A stretch of 64,000 nucleotides of DNA from Burkholderia sp. WP9. GTDB lineage: Bacteria > Pseudomonadota > Gammaproteobacteria > Burkholderiales > Burkholderiaceae. Position numbers and translations under genes: made by a program. The notes beneath the pieces were generated by a model. That model worked only from the letters and a program-made list of their open reading frames with translations, was not told the origin of the DNA and did not search any database. Each line of letters starts with the position of its first letter. The stretch's first letter is position 1. The stretch covers positions 124,001 through 188,000 of the forward strand of contig NZ_FNTG01000004.1 of the NCBI RefSeq assembly GCF_900104795.1, written 5' to 3'. Of the stretch, positions 38,436-48,950 are shown piece after piece.

Positions 38436-39171
38436 AATGTTCTCCTCCTTTAGTTGTATTCGTAGTGAGCGTGCAAGCTGGGGCCTCACTGCTGTCGCAG
38501 CGATTTTCGGAACCTGCTCACGTGTGTGTTCCACGGCTGGCAAAATCCTCACGACATGCACACGCCGACCGGGACACTGCCGCCCCACGCGCTTGCGAAA
38601 GGATTTCCAGGTGAACCCGCGCAGACGGCCAACCTTTTCGGTCCGCGGTTAATCGGGCAGTGGTGAAAACGGGATGATGGGCGGGGCAGGATCAGCGGCA
38701 GAACAGACAGCCTGAAGCGCGATAATGGAGCGCAGGGCGATATGCCGGTCGCCCTGGCAATCGCTCGATGCAATCGGGTCGCCCGACCGTGCGCGGCACT
38801 CCCGCTGGATCACGTAAGGTGTACTTTGCCGGGATATGCTGAACGCAACGACGAACGCGTTCTGTCGAGGCGCAACATCCCGGCAAGGATTGCCAGGCAG
38901 GGGCAGCCCGATCACATCGGTCTCGACACGGTGCGTTGTGGACGTCGCATGGGGTACGCCTCGCTGCATCATCTCCATCGTCTCCTCATTCGTTCTGAAC
39001 GGCGCACTCACGTTCGCCAGGCGTCTCTGTCGCCGGGGTACGGTCTGATTGGCTTGTGCGCGCCTTGCTGCTCACGCGGGAGCCTGTTACAACATGATCT
39101 CTGGGCTTGGTTTGTGTCAGGCATTAGACCCATGCCATCAAAGGTCGTCAACCTTGATTGAGTCAATCAAC
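38436..39171. other. Regulatory gap upstream of catabolic operon
   Basis: About 740 bases without a supported gene. A leftward frame at 38649-39011 begins MSAPFRTNEETMEMMQRGVP but matches nothing I know and has no good ribosome site. The region must contain the promoter of the permease operon. Confidence 0.4.
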
Positions 39172-40129
39172 GTGAAGGAATGGATAATGCAGGAGGAAGC
39201 GTGCGAGATCCTGGGCGTGCGCAAGCAGACGCTTTACGCCTATGTCAGCCGTGGCCAGATCGAAGTTCGCTGGGACCCGACTCATGCAGGTCGAAAGCTG
39301 TATTGGGGAGCCGATATTTCTGCGCTTCTCGACAGGCGGAATGTGGGGCGCACACGCAAGACCATTGCGGCGAGCACAATGGCCTGGGGCGAGCCCATCG
39401 TCAGCACGCGTATTTCCACTATCGTCAGGGGCCTGTTGTACTACCGCGGAAAGGACGCAGTTCGACTTTCTGCTCACGCACAGCTGGAAGAAGTCGCGCA
39501 ACTGTTGTGAGACTCGGCGACGCTGCCCGGCTTTCCAGTCTTCGAGACCGCGCTGAGTGTCGGTCCTGCCCAGGCACGCGCCTATGCGGCCATGGGCCGC
39601 GCCGCAGCCGAAGAAAAGCCGGCCCACGCACGCACGTTTGCCGACATGTGCGATGAGGCGGCGGTGCTGATCGGTCGGCTCGCAAGCAGCTTTATCGATC
39701 TGCATGCAGGAGAGGAACCCATCCACTTGCGCATTGCACGCGCCTGGGGCGTGGAGGCGCGTGCAGATCTGCTGCGCCGGACGCTGGTGCTGCTTGCTGA
39801 TCAGGAATTGAACAGTTCGGCGTTTGCCGCGCGAGTAACGGCGTCGACGGGGGCGTCACTGGGCGCGTGCGCGCTAACAGGCCTTGCGGCGCTGTCCGGC
39901 CCATTACACGGCGACGCGAACGTGCGTGTGCAGGCCCTTCTCGACGAAGCGAAACAATGCGGTACAGAGATTGCCGTACGACACTGGATGGCGAGCGGTG
40001 CCTCGCTGCCCGGCTTCGGACATCAGCTTTACCCCCAAGGTGACCGTAAGCGTCGCGTGAGGGCCGTTGAGAATTCTCTGGACAAGCGTCGAGAACGCGG
40101 CGGGCGCATCGTGCCGCTGCCAGAATGGA

Positions 40130-41716
40130 TCAAAGCGAGGCAGGTGTAGATGGGCGGAGATGCTTTGCGACGTTCCAGGGCAATAGTTCGTCGATGCGAT
40201 TGGCCTGGTGATCCGCAATGTGCGTGAGCACGAATTCCAGGTAGGCGCGTGGATTGATGTTGTTCAATTTGCACGAGCCGATCAGGCTATACATTGCGGC
40301 GGCTCGCTCACCACCGCTGTCGGAGCCCGCGAACATAAAATTGCGCCGACCAAGGGCCACACAGCGCAAGGCATTTTCGGCGAGCACGTTGCTGATCTCG
40401 ACGCGGCCGTCGTCACAGAACAGCGTGAGTCCATCCCAGCGGTTCAGAGAGTAGTTAATCGCTTCGACCAACGGTGCCTTCGGCCAAAGCGTCGCGAGTT
40501 TCTCCCTCATCGACATCTCGAGGACCCCGAGCAACGGGTTGCTCTTTTCTTGCCTGACGCGTCGCCGCTCATCGGGTGGTTTGCCGCGGATAGCAGCCTC
40601 GATTTCGTATAGATCGCCGATCATGTCGAGCCATTGCTTCGTGGTTTCCGACGGGGCGGTCTCATGGACGTTGAAGACGTATCGGCGCGCGTGATCCCAG
40701 CAAGATGCCAGGCGAACCTTGCCCCTTTCGATCAGCTCGTTGAAGCCGGCATAGCCGTCCGCCTGAAGGACGCCTTCGAATCCGGCAAGATGGGTCTGGG
40801 GGTGGACGCCTTTGCGGTCCGGCGAGTACGCGAACCAGACAGCAGCGGGTTCGCTCGAGCCAGAGCGTCGATCATCGCGCACGTAGACCCACAACCGACC
40901 GGTTTTGGTTTTCTTGTTGCCGGGCGCGAGCACGGGGATCGGCGTGTCATCCGCGTGGAGCTTCGCAGCCGACATCGTGTAGCGACGCAGCGCTTCAGTC
41001 AGCAACCGGCAGAGTTCTTCGCATTGCCCGACCCAGCGCGCCATGGTGGCCCGATCGAGACGGACGCCGTCGCGCGCCGCGATCTCGGATTGCCGATACA
41101 GCGGCGTATGGTTCGCATATTTCGAAACGATGATCTCGGCCAGCAAGCTCGGATGCGCGATGCTGCGCTCGATTGGCAGCCCCGGCATGGGACGTTGCCC
41201 TATATGGCCGCAACTGGAGCAGATCCGTTTGCGGCGGATCGTGCGGATGACCTTGAACATTGCTGTGACGCGCGCGAGTTGCTCGGATACATCCTCGCCG
41301 AGCAAGTCCATGGCGTTGTCGCATTTCGGGCAGATGGAGTCGGGCTCGAGCACGCGGTCTTCGCGTGGCAGATGGGGCGGCAGGGCTTGCTTTGCGGATG
41401 CCGCAGACGCGCCTGAACTTGATGCACGAGCGCGCGCACGGCGAACATCGGCAACGCCGCTGCCCGCTGCCAGATCCTCAAGTTGGGTTTCGAGCCGATC
41501 GATCTGCCGGTCTACCTGCTCGGATTTACGACCGAAGTGCATGCGCCTGAGCTTGTCGATCTGTGCCTTCAGGCGCTCAAGTTCCTGGTCCCGCTCAACA
41601 ATCTCCCGGTCGCGTTCGGCGATCTCCTGGCGCATCTTTGCCATCGATGCCTGCTGCTCGAGCACCAAGGCGTGGAGCTCGGCAACGGTTTGCGGAAGCG
41701 GCGCATGGTCAGGCAT
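40130..41716 (-). CDS. tnpC: IS66-family transposase TnpC
   Basis: A 528-residue transposase with a coiled-coil N-terminus (MAKMRQEIAERDREIVERDQ), a basic LRRMHFGRKSEQVDRQIDRL segment, a zinc-binding ICPKCDNAMDLLGEDVSEQL/ICSSCGHIG domain, and the DDE domain (LHADDTPIPVLAPGNKKTKT, LQADGYAGFNELIERG, NVLAENALRCVALGRRNFMF). The final acidic residue is in LAENALR. It is full length and probably active. Confidence 0.95.
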   Translation of the reverse strand: MPDHAPLPQTVAELHALVLEQQASMAKMRQEIAERDREIVERDQELERLKAQIDKLRRMHFGRKSEQVDRQIDRLETQLEDLAAGSGVADVRRARARASSSGASAASAKQALPPHLPREDRVLEPDSICPKCDNAMDLLGEDVSEQLARVTAMFKVIRTIRRKRICSSCGHIGQRPMPGLPIERSIAHPSLLAEIIVSKYANHTPLYRQSEIAARDGVRLDRATMARWVGQCEELCRLLTEALRRYTMSAAKLHADDTPIPVLAPGNKKTKTGRLWVYVRDDRRSGSSEPAAVWFAYSPDRKGVHPQTHLAGFEGVLQADGYAGFNELIERGKVRLASCWDHARRYVFNVHETAPSETTKQWLDMIGDLYEIEAAIRGKPPDERRRVRQEKSNPLLGVLEMSMREKLATLWPKAPLVEAINYSLNRWDGLTLFCDDGRVEISNVLAENALRCVALGRRNFMFAGSDSGGERAAAMYSLIGSCKLNNINPRAYLEFVLTHIADHQANRIDELLPWNVAKHLRPSTPASL

Positions 41717-41746
41717 GCGCTGCAGTTTACGAGCCTTCGATGCGGT

Positions 41747-42091
41747 TTACAACATCGACAATGCGGCCGTACGACGGGGTTGTCTCCAATCGATGCCTTC
41801 CAGCAACATCGACAGCTGCGCAGACGTCAGATAGATCTTGCCTCCATCAGCCTGTGGCCAGATAAACCGTCCGCGCGAAAGCCGCTTCGCAAGAAGCCAT
41901 AGGCCGTCATCGGTTGCCCACAGAATTTTTACGAGATCGCCGCGACGCCCTCGAAAAATGAACACATCGCCGCCGAGCGGATTCTCTTGGAGTGCCGTTT
42001 GCACCTTCGCGGCAAGGGCAGGAAAGCCGCTACGCATGTCGGTTACGCCCGCCGCGATCCACACGCGCGTACCCGTTGGCAGGCCGATCAC
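41747..42091 (-). CDS. tnpB: IS66-family accessory protein TnpB
   Basis: A 114-residue protein typical of IS66 ORF2: MIGLPTGTRVWIAAGVTDMR, SGFPALAAKVQTALQENPLG, GDVFIFRGRRGDLVKILWAT, DDGLWLLAKRLSRGRFIWPQ. The GGDVFIFRGRRGD-KILWxDGxGLxLxxKRLE pattern is diagnostic. It overlaps the end of tnpA by four bases and is required for transposition of IS66 elements. Confidence 0.95.
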   Translation of the reverse strand: MIGLPTGTRVWIAAGVTDMRSGFPALAAKVQTALQENPLGGDVFIFRGRRGDLVKILWATDDGLWLLAKRLSRGRFIWPQADGGKIYLTSAQLSMLLEGIDWRQPRRTAALSML

Positions 42092-42537
42092 GATCGCACA
42101 CTCTTGAGCACCGTACGCAGCGTTTCGGCGTCAACCACACCATCGACCTTGATCACCGCCCGGCCAATTCGAACTTCAATCGTGCCGATGGTCCGGGTTG
42201 GCTTCACCGTCTCCGGTTCGACCGAAGATGTAGGCGTGATGGCGACCGGCGCGTCGCTCACGACCGTCACCGGAACAAGTTCGGTCGTCCCGGCAGCTTG
42301 CTCCGCACGGTAACGCCGCCGCCACTTGAACAACATGTTCGCGTTGATGCCATGTTCCCGGGCGAGTTTCGAAACAGAGACGCCTGGTTCACATGCAGCC
42401 GCGGCCAGGCGACGTCGAAGCTCTGGGCTATGGTTCGGTCTGCCTTTACGTGTTCCCGAGGTTGGCTTCTCTTCTGATCCCAAAATGGTTCCCGCTACTC
42501 GAAATGGTGGGAACCACTTTGGCGTCTCCGATTGCAC
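42088..42537 (-). CDS. tnpA: IS66-family accessory protein TnpA
   Basis: A 149-residue protein with an IS3/IS66-type helix-turn-helix: HSPELRRRLAAAACEPGVSV, SKLAREHGINANMLFKWRRR, and a C-terminal IEVRIGRAVIKVDGVVDAET segment. It is the first gene of the element and begins 30 bases inside its right inverted repeat. Confidence 0.93.
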   Translation of the reverse strand: MQSETPKWFPPFRVAGTILGSEEKPTSGTRKGRPNHSPELRRRLAAAACEPGVSVSKLAREHGINANMLFKWRRRYRAEQAAGTTELVPVTVVSDAPVAITPTSSVEPETVKPTRTIGTIEVRIGRAVIKVDGVVDAETLRTVLKSVRS

Positions 42538-42865
42538 AGATCAAGACGGCCGCGCCGCGACGCTTACGGTGATCCGCGAGCGGCGGCCCTTCTGGTCGCC
42601 TGTCAGCCGCCCGGGCACGTATGCGCCCTGATCGCCTGTGTCGATCGGCTGACAGGTCTGAAGCCCAACATCGATGTGGCACTTGCTTCGCTCGTGGAAT
42701 ATGGCCGTCTACCTGACGGCGCGGCCTTTTCGCTATTTGCGATTGCTCGAAGTGTGGGCTGGATGGCGCATTCTATCGAGCAGATTCTGAGCGGCGGTAC
42801 GCTGCGCCCCAGAGCCCATTACGTCGGCCCCGCGATTAGCGAAGTCAAAGATGCTGAACACTGAT

Positions 42866-43183
42866 CTACTGATCTTTACGTGGCGGGCTTCGACCAGTAT
42901 GTGGGGTATTCGTCCTTTTCATGCTGCCGTGCTTTCTGATTGACGCCGTCAACCGGTCAGCGAGCACGGTCGAGCCGTTGAGAATGGCCGGTTGCACCAG
43001 CTCGTCGCGCATCGCGCGTAGGTAGTCGACCATCGCCGCCTGTGGCGCGGTGTCCGCGTCGTAATACAGCCGCGCGATCGTCGCCGGTTCAATACGCAGC
43101 ACAAACACACGCGGCGCCGCAAAGTCGGTGCGCCTCCAGGTACGCTGTGGTGGCTGCTTGAGCAGCTGGAAAATGCGCGCCAT
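42866..43183 (-). pseudogene. Module copy 1: tyrosine recombinase N-terminal fragment
   Basis: A 105-residue frame whose first 86 or so residues match the beginning of the intact integrase at 57335-59284: TRTDFxAxRxFVxR-xPATIARLYYD-xxxAPxA, YLRxMRDxLVQ-A and ADRLTASIRKHGS against ADHLKASIRQHGS. After KHGS the reading frame leaves the family (TNTPHTGRSPPRKDQ) and ends beside the stop of the citrate-synthase relic. It is the third gene of the copy 1 module and starts two bases after the GNAT stop. Confidence 0.8.
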
Positions 43184-43185
43184 CG

Positions 43186-43964
<779 letters not shown>

Positions 43965-44000
43965 GGCAGGCCTCCGTCGAAAGTCCTAGCATAGCAAAAC

Positions 44001-44019
44001 GCAATGACGTTGTCATTAC
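44001..44019. promoter_or_regulatory. Dyad upstream of copy 1 antitoxin, probable operator
   Basis: On the minus strand TAATGACAACGTCATTGCG has perfect arms AATGAC/GTCATT. A close relative lies at the same place before copy 2 (53336-53354). DUF1778 antitoxins are known to repress their own operons. Confidence 0.65.
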
Positions 44020-44795
44020 ATCGCCATGTGAACCCGGATGCAAACAGTCAGTCAGATGAAAGATCAGGCCGTCTTCGAGGTCGGATTCCGAGTACTCGTC
44101 CTTCAGGTCCAGAAACTCCAGCACGAACGGATCCCGAATGGCCTGTTCAGGCGTAGGAGCGTCGTCAGCATCGGGCTGCCCTGCCTTTCGCAGCATCGCC
44201 GCCTTGTTGTGCGAGAGGGCGACGCGCTCGTAGAACTGACTGCCGATCTCCCTGTCAAGCTGCCGCACTGACCAGCCGCAGCGCAGCGCTCCGGCTTCGT
44301 AGAAGCTGCGGGCCGCGGGATTCCTGAGCGACAGCAGGCGCACATAGGCCGACCAAGGCAACCGAAACGCCTGTGCGACGGCCGCCAGGTCAGGAAAATT
44401 CCGCGCCGGTGATCCGGAAAGGTGTCGTCCGGCAGAAATTGCAGACAGTGTCGGGACAATTTTTGGGGACGGGGATTTTGCAGACAGCGTCTGCAAAATC
44501 TGCTCCGCCGGCCTACTCAGATAAAACGCGCGCATCTGCGAAAGGTTGCGCCAGCCGAAGCCTCGCCCGAACCGCTGGGACAGATCGGCGCCGAGTCGCT
44601 TGATCAGTGCTTCGCCGTAAGCGGCCCGGCCCTCACCACCCTGCTCGAATTCCACGATGCGGCGGCCAATTTCCCAATAGGTTGCCGTCATCAACGCGTT
44701 GATATTGCGGGCCGTCGCTTCGCGCGTGGACTCCACCACGTCAGCAATTTCGCGTTGTAGGCCCGCATAAACGGCTGCCGCGATGTCGGACTTCG

Positions 44796-45072
44796 TCATG
44801 ACGCGTTCACCGCCTCCCTGAACACCTTGCCGGCCGTGAACTTGGCCGTCTTCGCAGCTGGAATCTGTATTGCTTTGCCGGTTGCCGGGCTACGGCCCAC
44901 GCATGGGGCGCTCACCACTCGAGAATGAACCGAATCCGATAAGTTGCACGGTTTCGCGCCCTGCCACCGCCGTGGTCACCGCGTCGATAAGCGCGTCGAT
45001 CGCCTCGCCGGTAGCCATCGCGCTTTCACACTTCGCGGCGGCGACCGTATCAACCAGTTCCTGCTTATTCAT
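44796..45072 (-). pseudogene. HU-family gene with frameshift
   Basis: The first 55 residues are good HU ([36 protein letters not shown]). Near 44900 the frame shifts; another frame continues [20 protein letters not shown] and [12 protein letters not shown] before a stop that overlaps the DUF1016 start. Comparison with the HU gene at 2562-2840 suggests loss of two bases in the codons for the conserved RVGR. Confidence 0.85.
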
Positions 45073-45267
45073 CGTCTATCCCTGTCGAGCGTTCATGAGA
45101 CCGTTCGTGCGAACCGCGGCCGCCGGTAACGCCACCCTACCGCTCGTCGGCGCATCCGTGCAAACCTGACCGCATCCTTTGACTCCAGATATTCCTAGGG
45201 CCGCCGATGATTCAAAAAGGTAGCGACAGCGACCTGCTTGGAAACGCGCAAGTGCTCATGCGGACAC

Positions 45268-46674
45268 TCACGCCGATGCGCGAGACGAATTCATGCGCCC
45301 GAATACGAATTGCCCCAGGTACCAAACCAGTTCCGTATTCGCGACGATGTCCTCCTCCGCTACAGTTGCGGCCTCGAGCTTCATACGACGCAGCATCAGC
45401 TTGCCCTCCCTCGACGCAACCCATGCGCGGACCAGTTCTTTGCGGGTTTTAGCGTCCGCCGCGTTGAAGTGTTCGCGGCCCTTACGCGACTCCTCGTTCA
45501 TGCGTGCACGGACTTCTTCTTCGCGCGAAGCGATGCTGCGTGCGACCGAAGTCTGGATCTCGGTTTTTACGACATCCGCTTCAGTCTCTTCGGTAAGTAG
45601 CTTCGCCTGAACCTCGACCATCTTCCGCTCGGCTTCAGACATCTTCCAGTTATCGCGTAGGGCTCGCATCAGGTAGCCGGCGGGACTCCTTTTTATCTGT
45701 CCACGATTGAGCTTGAATCGCGTGTATTCGACAGCCTGCTGGATGTGCGCATCGGTCCAGACTTCGCGGTTCTCGGAAATCTCGCTGAACTGCGTGGTAG
45801 ACAGGTTGAATTCTTCTTTGAGAATTTTGTACAGGTGGCTGGCGTCAGCCAAGCTGGCCAGCGCAGCGTCGGCGGTATCCTTGCGCTTGAGCAGGAACCT
45901 TATGCGGTCGATTTTCTTCGACGTGCTGGACTCGGTCCTGGTCTCATAGGACAGCTCGATGTCCGACACCTCATTGATTTCACGCACAGCCGGTTCTAGC
46001 CAGTCACGCTTGAAGTATTTGAAGATGGCGGCGTTCGCTCCCATTCTGCCGGGCCAGTTTCGCATGTCTTCCAGCGGTATCCATTCGGTTCTGCCATTTG
46101 GGACACTGGGAAGGACCTGGTCATAGATCGCGCGCGCTAGGCTGCGTGTAAAAGCCGTCGATATACGCAGGCTCAACCAGTGGGATTTTTTTGGGTCCCG
46201 GATTTGCGGGACTAGGCGAGGGTGCACGTCGAATCGAATGCGCCCCCTGTGGAAGCCGACCATGCCCATCAACTGGACTGATACCCACAGATCGTTTTCG
46301 TTGGGATCCCGATCGATTGGTGTATCGGTAACCTGAATTTTCGCGTCCTGAGCTTCTTCCGCGATAGTGCGCAAGTGCTTTAGATTGCGGCTGTCATAGC
46401 GCATCAACCACTTGAAGTAGTTCAGTTCAACGTCGTACTGGTCCCGTGCTTCCTGCTCCTGGGCGACAATGAAATACGCGGCGTCAAGAAAGCGCCGCGC
46501 CGGCAACCCCATGTTGACGACTTGAGTGAAGAAGTTGTTGCGCTGGTATCCGATTTCACGATTGGCTTCGCTGATGGGCAAACCCAAGTCGAACATGTCC
46601 TCGAACAGCGCGAGCGCCATCTGTCGCGGTGTCACTTTCGACTTGCCTTCTTCCGGATTGTCCTCCGCCGCCAT
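45268..46674 (-). CDS. repA: Plasmid replication initiation protein (Rep_3 type)
   Basis: A 468-residue initiator: an N-terminal SKVTPRQMALALFEDMFDLG segment, a region with NAAIFKYFKRDWLEPAVREI and VSDIELSYETRTESSTSKKI, DRIRFLLKRKDT, which is the winged-helix pattern of Rep_3 initiators (VNEKSDIxLxYE...KxVxxIxFxI), and a long charged C-terminal part (ERKMVEVQAKLLTEETEADV). It is transcribed away from the iterons at 46742-47490, to which it should bind. The family opens the origin and loads the helicase. The gene starts 61 bases from the first iteron core, so autoregulation is likely. Confidence 0.88.
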   Translation of the reverse strand: MAAEDNPEEGKSKVTPRQMALALFEDMFDLGLPISEANREIGYQRNNFFTQVVNMGLPARRFLDAAYFIVAQEQEARDQYDVELNYFKWLMRYDSRNLKHLRTIAEEAQDAKIQVTDTPIDRDPNENDLWVSVQLMGMVGFHRGRIRFDVHPRLVPQIRDPKKSHWLSLRISTAFTRSLARAIYDQVLPSVPNGRTEWIPLEDMRNWPGRMGANAAIFKYFKRDWLEPAVREINEVSDIELSYETRTESSTSKKIDRIRFLLKRKDTADAALASLADASHLYKILKEEFNLSTTQFSEISENREVWTDAHIQQAVEYTRFKLNRGQIKRSPAGYLMRALRDNWKMSEAERKMVEVQAKLLTEETEADVVKTEIQTSVARSIASREEEVRARMNEESRKGREHFNAADAKTRKELVRAWVASREGKLMLRRMKLEAATVAEEDIVANTELVWYLGQFVFGRMNSSRASA

Positions 46675-46741
46675 ATTCTCATCCGTTCTTCATTTTCGCT
46701 TTCGGGAATGTAGCATTCGTGGGTGAGCTGTCAACACATAC

Positions 46742-47490
46742 AACCTCACCATCAGCCGGTCGCACTGGCTGTCTGCGGCCTACGCTCTTCCGCCATGCAC
46801 AATGAACCTCACCGCAGCACAATCAACCTCACCACGATGAACCCGTATCTCCCATCAAGCCCTTATCCCGTGTGATTGGAATTAGCTCCTGCGCCGCTAT
46901 GCACAGCCAACCTCACCGTGGTACGCGCCAGCGAATCCCGCACATCTGACCTCACCTTCGTGTGGAACCGGCCTCACCTTGCCCACACAACAAAACTCAC
47001 CTTGGTGCACATCTGACCTCACCATTGACACAACGGACCTCACCTTTTGAAGGTTAAGACTTTGAAATTAAACAAAGTCACGTGCCTCTGTTGGTTTGTT
47101 GGATTGTTTGATTTTTTAAAAAAACAAACAAACCGGTTACCAGGAAGCAACTTGGCGAGCGTCCCTGATGGTGAGGTTAATTGTGCGGAGCAGCAGTTTC
47201 GGTCCAGCTCCTGTTCCGTTTCAACAGAAACACGTTTTCGATTCGTAAAGCACCCGATTGAAGGTGAGGTTCATTGTGCAGGCGTGTGCGCAGACACCTG
47301 TATAAAAACCGCCGCGCGTGCGAGGCGCTGAAAATCAGAGAGGAAGGTGAGGTCCATTGTGCTGCGAACACATCGGCGCGCTTCGAGTTGTCTCTCGCAG
47401 CACAATTGACCTCACCATGTGCCGTATTTTTGTGCAAAGGTCGATGTGCGCGGCGATACTGCTTTCAGAATTAGCACAAGCGACCTCACC
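46742..47490. repeat. oriV: Iteron array of the replication origin
   Basis: A 17-bp repeat, consensus GCACANNNRACCTCACC, occurs at 46797, 46817, 46901, 46940, 47007 and 47028, then inverted at 47170, 47263 and 47346, and again direct at 47400 and 47474. Partial cores lie at 46742, near 46971 and near 46993. Iterons are the binding sites of Rep_3 initiators and control copy number. The two orientations flank an AT-rich stretch. Confidence 0.9.
47045..47140. other. AT-rich segment, probable DNA unwinding element
   Basis: Between the left direct iterons and the first inverted one, the sequence is rich in A/T (GATTTTTTAAAAAAACAAAC near 47110) in an otherwise GC-rich replicon. Such stretches beside iterons are where Rep and DnaA open the origin. 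Confidence 0.7.
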
Positions 47491-47700
47491 TTGAACGACC
47501 ATCTGGCGACCGGCGCGCGAACTACAGTGCCTATCGGCGACAATTCTGCCGAATGGCAGCGGTCTGGAAGAGCAGGAAGTGTCTCTTCTATGCTTGTCGG
47601 CCGCACTCCAGTCGACCAAAAACGCGCAATGACGCATGGTTTTTCAGAAAGTCTTCATAAAAAACAGCCGTTTATAGAGCTATTTTCATGTGTTTCATGT

Positions 47701-47740
47701 ATTCTGAGGTTCATCGAAATTTACGGATAAACCTCAGAAT
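47701..47740. promoter_or_regulatory. Inverted repeat overlapping parA start, probable par operator
   Basis: Perfect 11-bp arms ATTCTGAGGTT and AACCTCAGAAT with an 18-base spacer; the right arm contains the first two bases of the parA ATG. ParA proteins of type Ia usually repress their own operon through such dyads. The arm core TGAGGTT also resembles the iteron core GTGAGGTT. Confidence 0.65.
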
Positions 47741-48950
47741 GGTGAAAACGAGCCAACTTCCTGCCGTAGACCGAACGGTTCCTCTTGAGCAGATTAGCCA
47801 GTTCGCTGAAAAGGTGTCAATTTTCACGGATGAGCTGCGTAACACCATTCTTGCACCCCGACCGCGAAAAGCTGCTCCTGTTTTCAAAACAGGGGAAATT
47901 GCTGAGATGTGCAACATCTCTCATTCCCAGGTCCAATACCTCGCAACCAAGAGCGACGGAGATTTGCCGCCAGGCACCGCTGCCGGTACCGGGCGGACCC
48001 GCACATTCACTCTGGAGGAAGCGCGCCTTTGGGTCCAGAAAGTCTCCGACATCTATCAGACTCCACTCGTTACGGGAACACGTGAACCGGAAGGGAAAAT
48101 CGTCATAACGGCCCAATTGAAGGGCGGCTCGGCAAAGACAACCACAACTATGTGTCTCGCACAAGGACTGACGTTGCGCGGGCGCAAGGTGCTTGTCATC
48201 GACCTTGACCCTCAGGCCTCGCTTTCCGAACTATGCGGCTTGTACGCGGAAAAGGATGTGACGCCGGATGACACCGTGTTGCCGTATATCTACGACCAGG
48301 ACGTCGAGGGTGGCCTGGAAACAAGGGTCCAGTCGACTTACTGGGATGGGCTTGACGTGATTCCGGCTCACACCGAATTGATTGGTGCGGAGTTCCATTT
48401 GCCGGCGATGCAGAAGATGAGGCCCGGCTTCCGGTTCTGGACGGTGCTTCGGCAAGGTCTCGAGCCACTGCGCAAGCGCTACGACTACATCCTCATGGAC
48501 ACGTCGCCTTCGCTGTCGTACCTCAACCTGAATGCACTGCTGGCGGCGGATGCCATGGTCATGCCGATGGTTCCCGAAAATCTGGACTTCATCAGCTCGC
48601 TGTCGTTCTGGCGACTGTTTTCAGATGTATCCAAGAGCTTTATCAAGTACGAGCAGGACAAGAAATACGACTTTATTTCGCTGATGCTTTCGAGGGTCGA
48701 TTACGGGCGCACGTCGTCCGCACCTATCGTGCGTGCATGGGCACAGAGCGCATACGAGAGCTGGCTGCATTCGATTGAAGTGCCGGCCAGTTCGGTGATG
48801 AGCACAGGAGCGTTGGCATTTTCAACGGTATTCGACGTAAGCAGTACCCATAGCGCAGCTAAGTCGTTGCAGCGTGTACGACAGCCCCTTGTCGATTACT
48901 GCCGGTGGGTGGACGAAATCTATGCAGAAAAATGGAGGAACGCGCAATGA
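47739..48950 (+). CDS. parA: Type Ia plasmid partition ATPase ParA
   Basis: A 403-residue ParA. The N-terminal 110 residues include a winged helix-turn-helix (FKTGEIAEMCNISHSQVQYL) typical of type Ia ParA repressors. The deviant Walker A box is LKGGSAKTTTTMCLA (residues 127-141), followed by VLVIDLDPQASLSELCGLYA and the Walker B-like YDYILMDTSPSLSYLNLNAL. It moves plasmid copies along the nucleoid and represses its operon. The ATG at 47739 is favoured because homology begins with MVKTSQLP and it overlaps the operator. parB overlaps its stop by four bases. Confidence 0.95.
   Translation: MVKTSQLPAVDRTVPLEQISQFAEKVSIFTDELRNTILAPRPRKAAPVFKTGEIAEMCNISHSQVQYLATKSDGDLPPGTAAGTGRTRTFTLEEARLWVQKVSDIYQTPLVTGTREPEGKIVITAQLKGGSAKTTTTMCLAQGLTLRGRKVLVIDLDPQASLSELCGLYAEKDVTPDDTVLPYIYDQDVEGGLETRVQSTYWDGLDVIPAHTELIGAEFHLPAMQKMRPGFRFWTVLRQGLEPLRKRYDYILMDTSPSLSYLNLNALLAADAMVMPMVPENLDFISSLSFWRLFSDVSKSFIKYEQDKKYDFISLMLSRVDYGRTSSAPIVRAWAQSAYESWLHSIEVPASSVMSTGALAFSTVFDVSSTHSAAKSLQRVRQPLVDYCRWVDEIYAEKWRNAQ

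Larger units (their letters stand above)
40046..42567 (-). mobile_element. IS66-family insertion sequence
   Basis: Terminal inverted repeats start GTAAGCGTCGCG at both ends (40046-40057 and, inverted, 42556-42567). It carries the three usual genes tnpA, tnpB and tnpC. The flanks AAGGTGACC and GGTGATCC are consistent with an 8-bp duplication GGTGATCC, the left copy having lost one T. Confidence 0.9.
39172..42864 (+). pseudogene. Citrate-synthase-like gene with N-terminal DNA-binding domain, broken by a stop and an IS66-type insertion
   Basis: A GTG at 39172 (VKEWIMQEEACEILGVRKQT) starts an excisionase-type helix-turn-helix, followed by RISTIVRGLLYYRGKDAVRL. At 39508-39510 a TGA interrupts VAQLL-DSATLPGF; relatives have Trp, so TGG changed to TGA. 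The frame continues with AQARAYAAMGRAAAEEKPAH and SLGACALTGLAALSGPLHGD and ALPGFGH-type SLPGFGHQLYPQGD up to 40045. An IS66-type element (40046-42567) splits it. The remainder (42568-42864) reads PRAAALLVACQ, LTGLKPNIDVALASLVEYGR and SVGWMAHSIEQILSGGTLRP. Intact relatives condense acyl-CoA with a keto acid. It is beside the catabolic operon, divergent from it. Confidence 0.88.

Noticed and set aside
38649..39011. Possible regulator gene upstream of the permease operon
   Set aside because: No helix-turn-helix or family pattern and no good ribosome site; left as intergenic.
46742..47490. Possible CRISPR array because of regularly recurring short repeats
   Set aside because: Repeats are 17 bp, occur in both orientations at irregular spacing and lie beside a rep gene; they are iterons.
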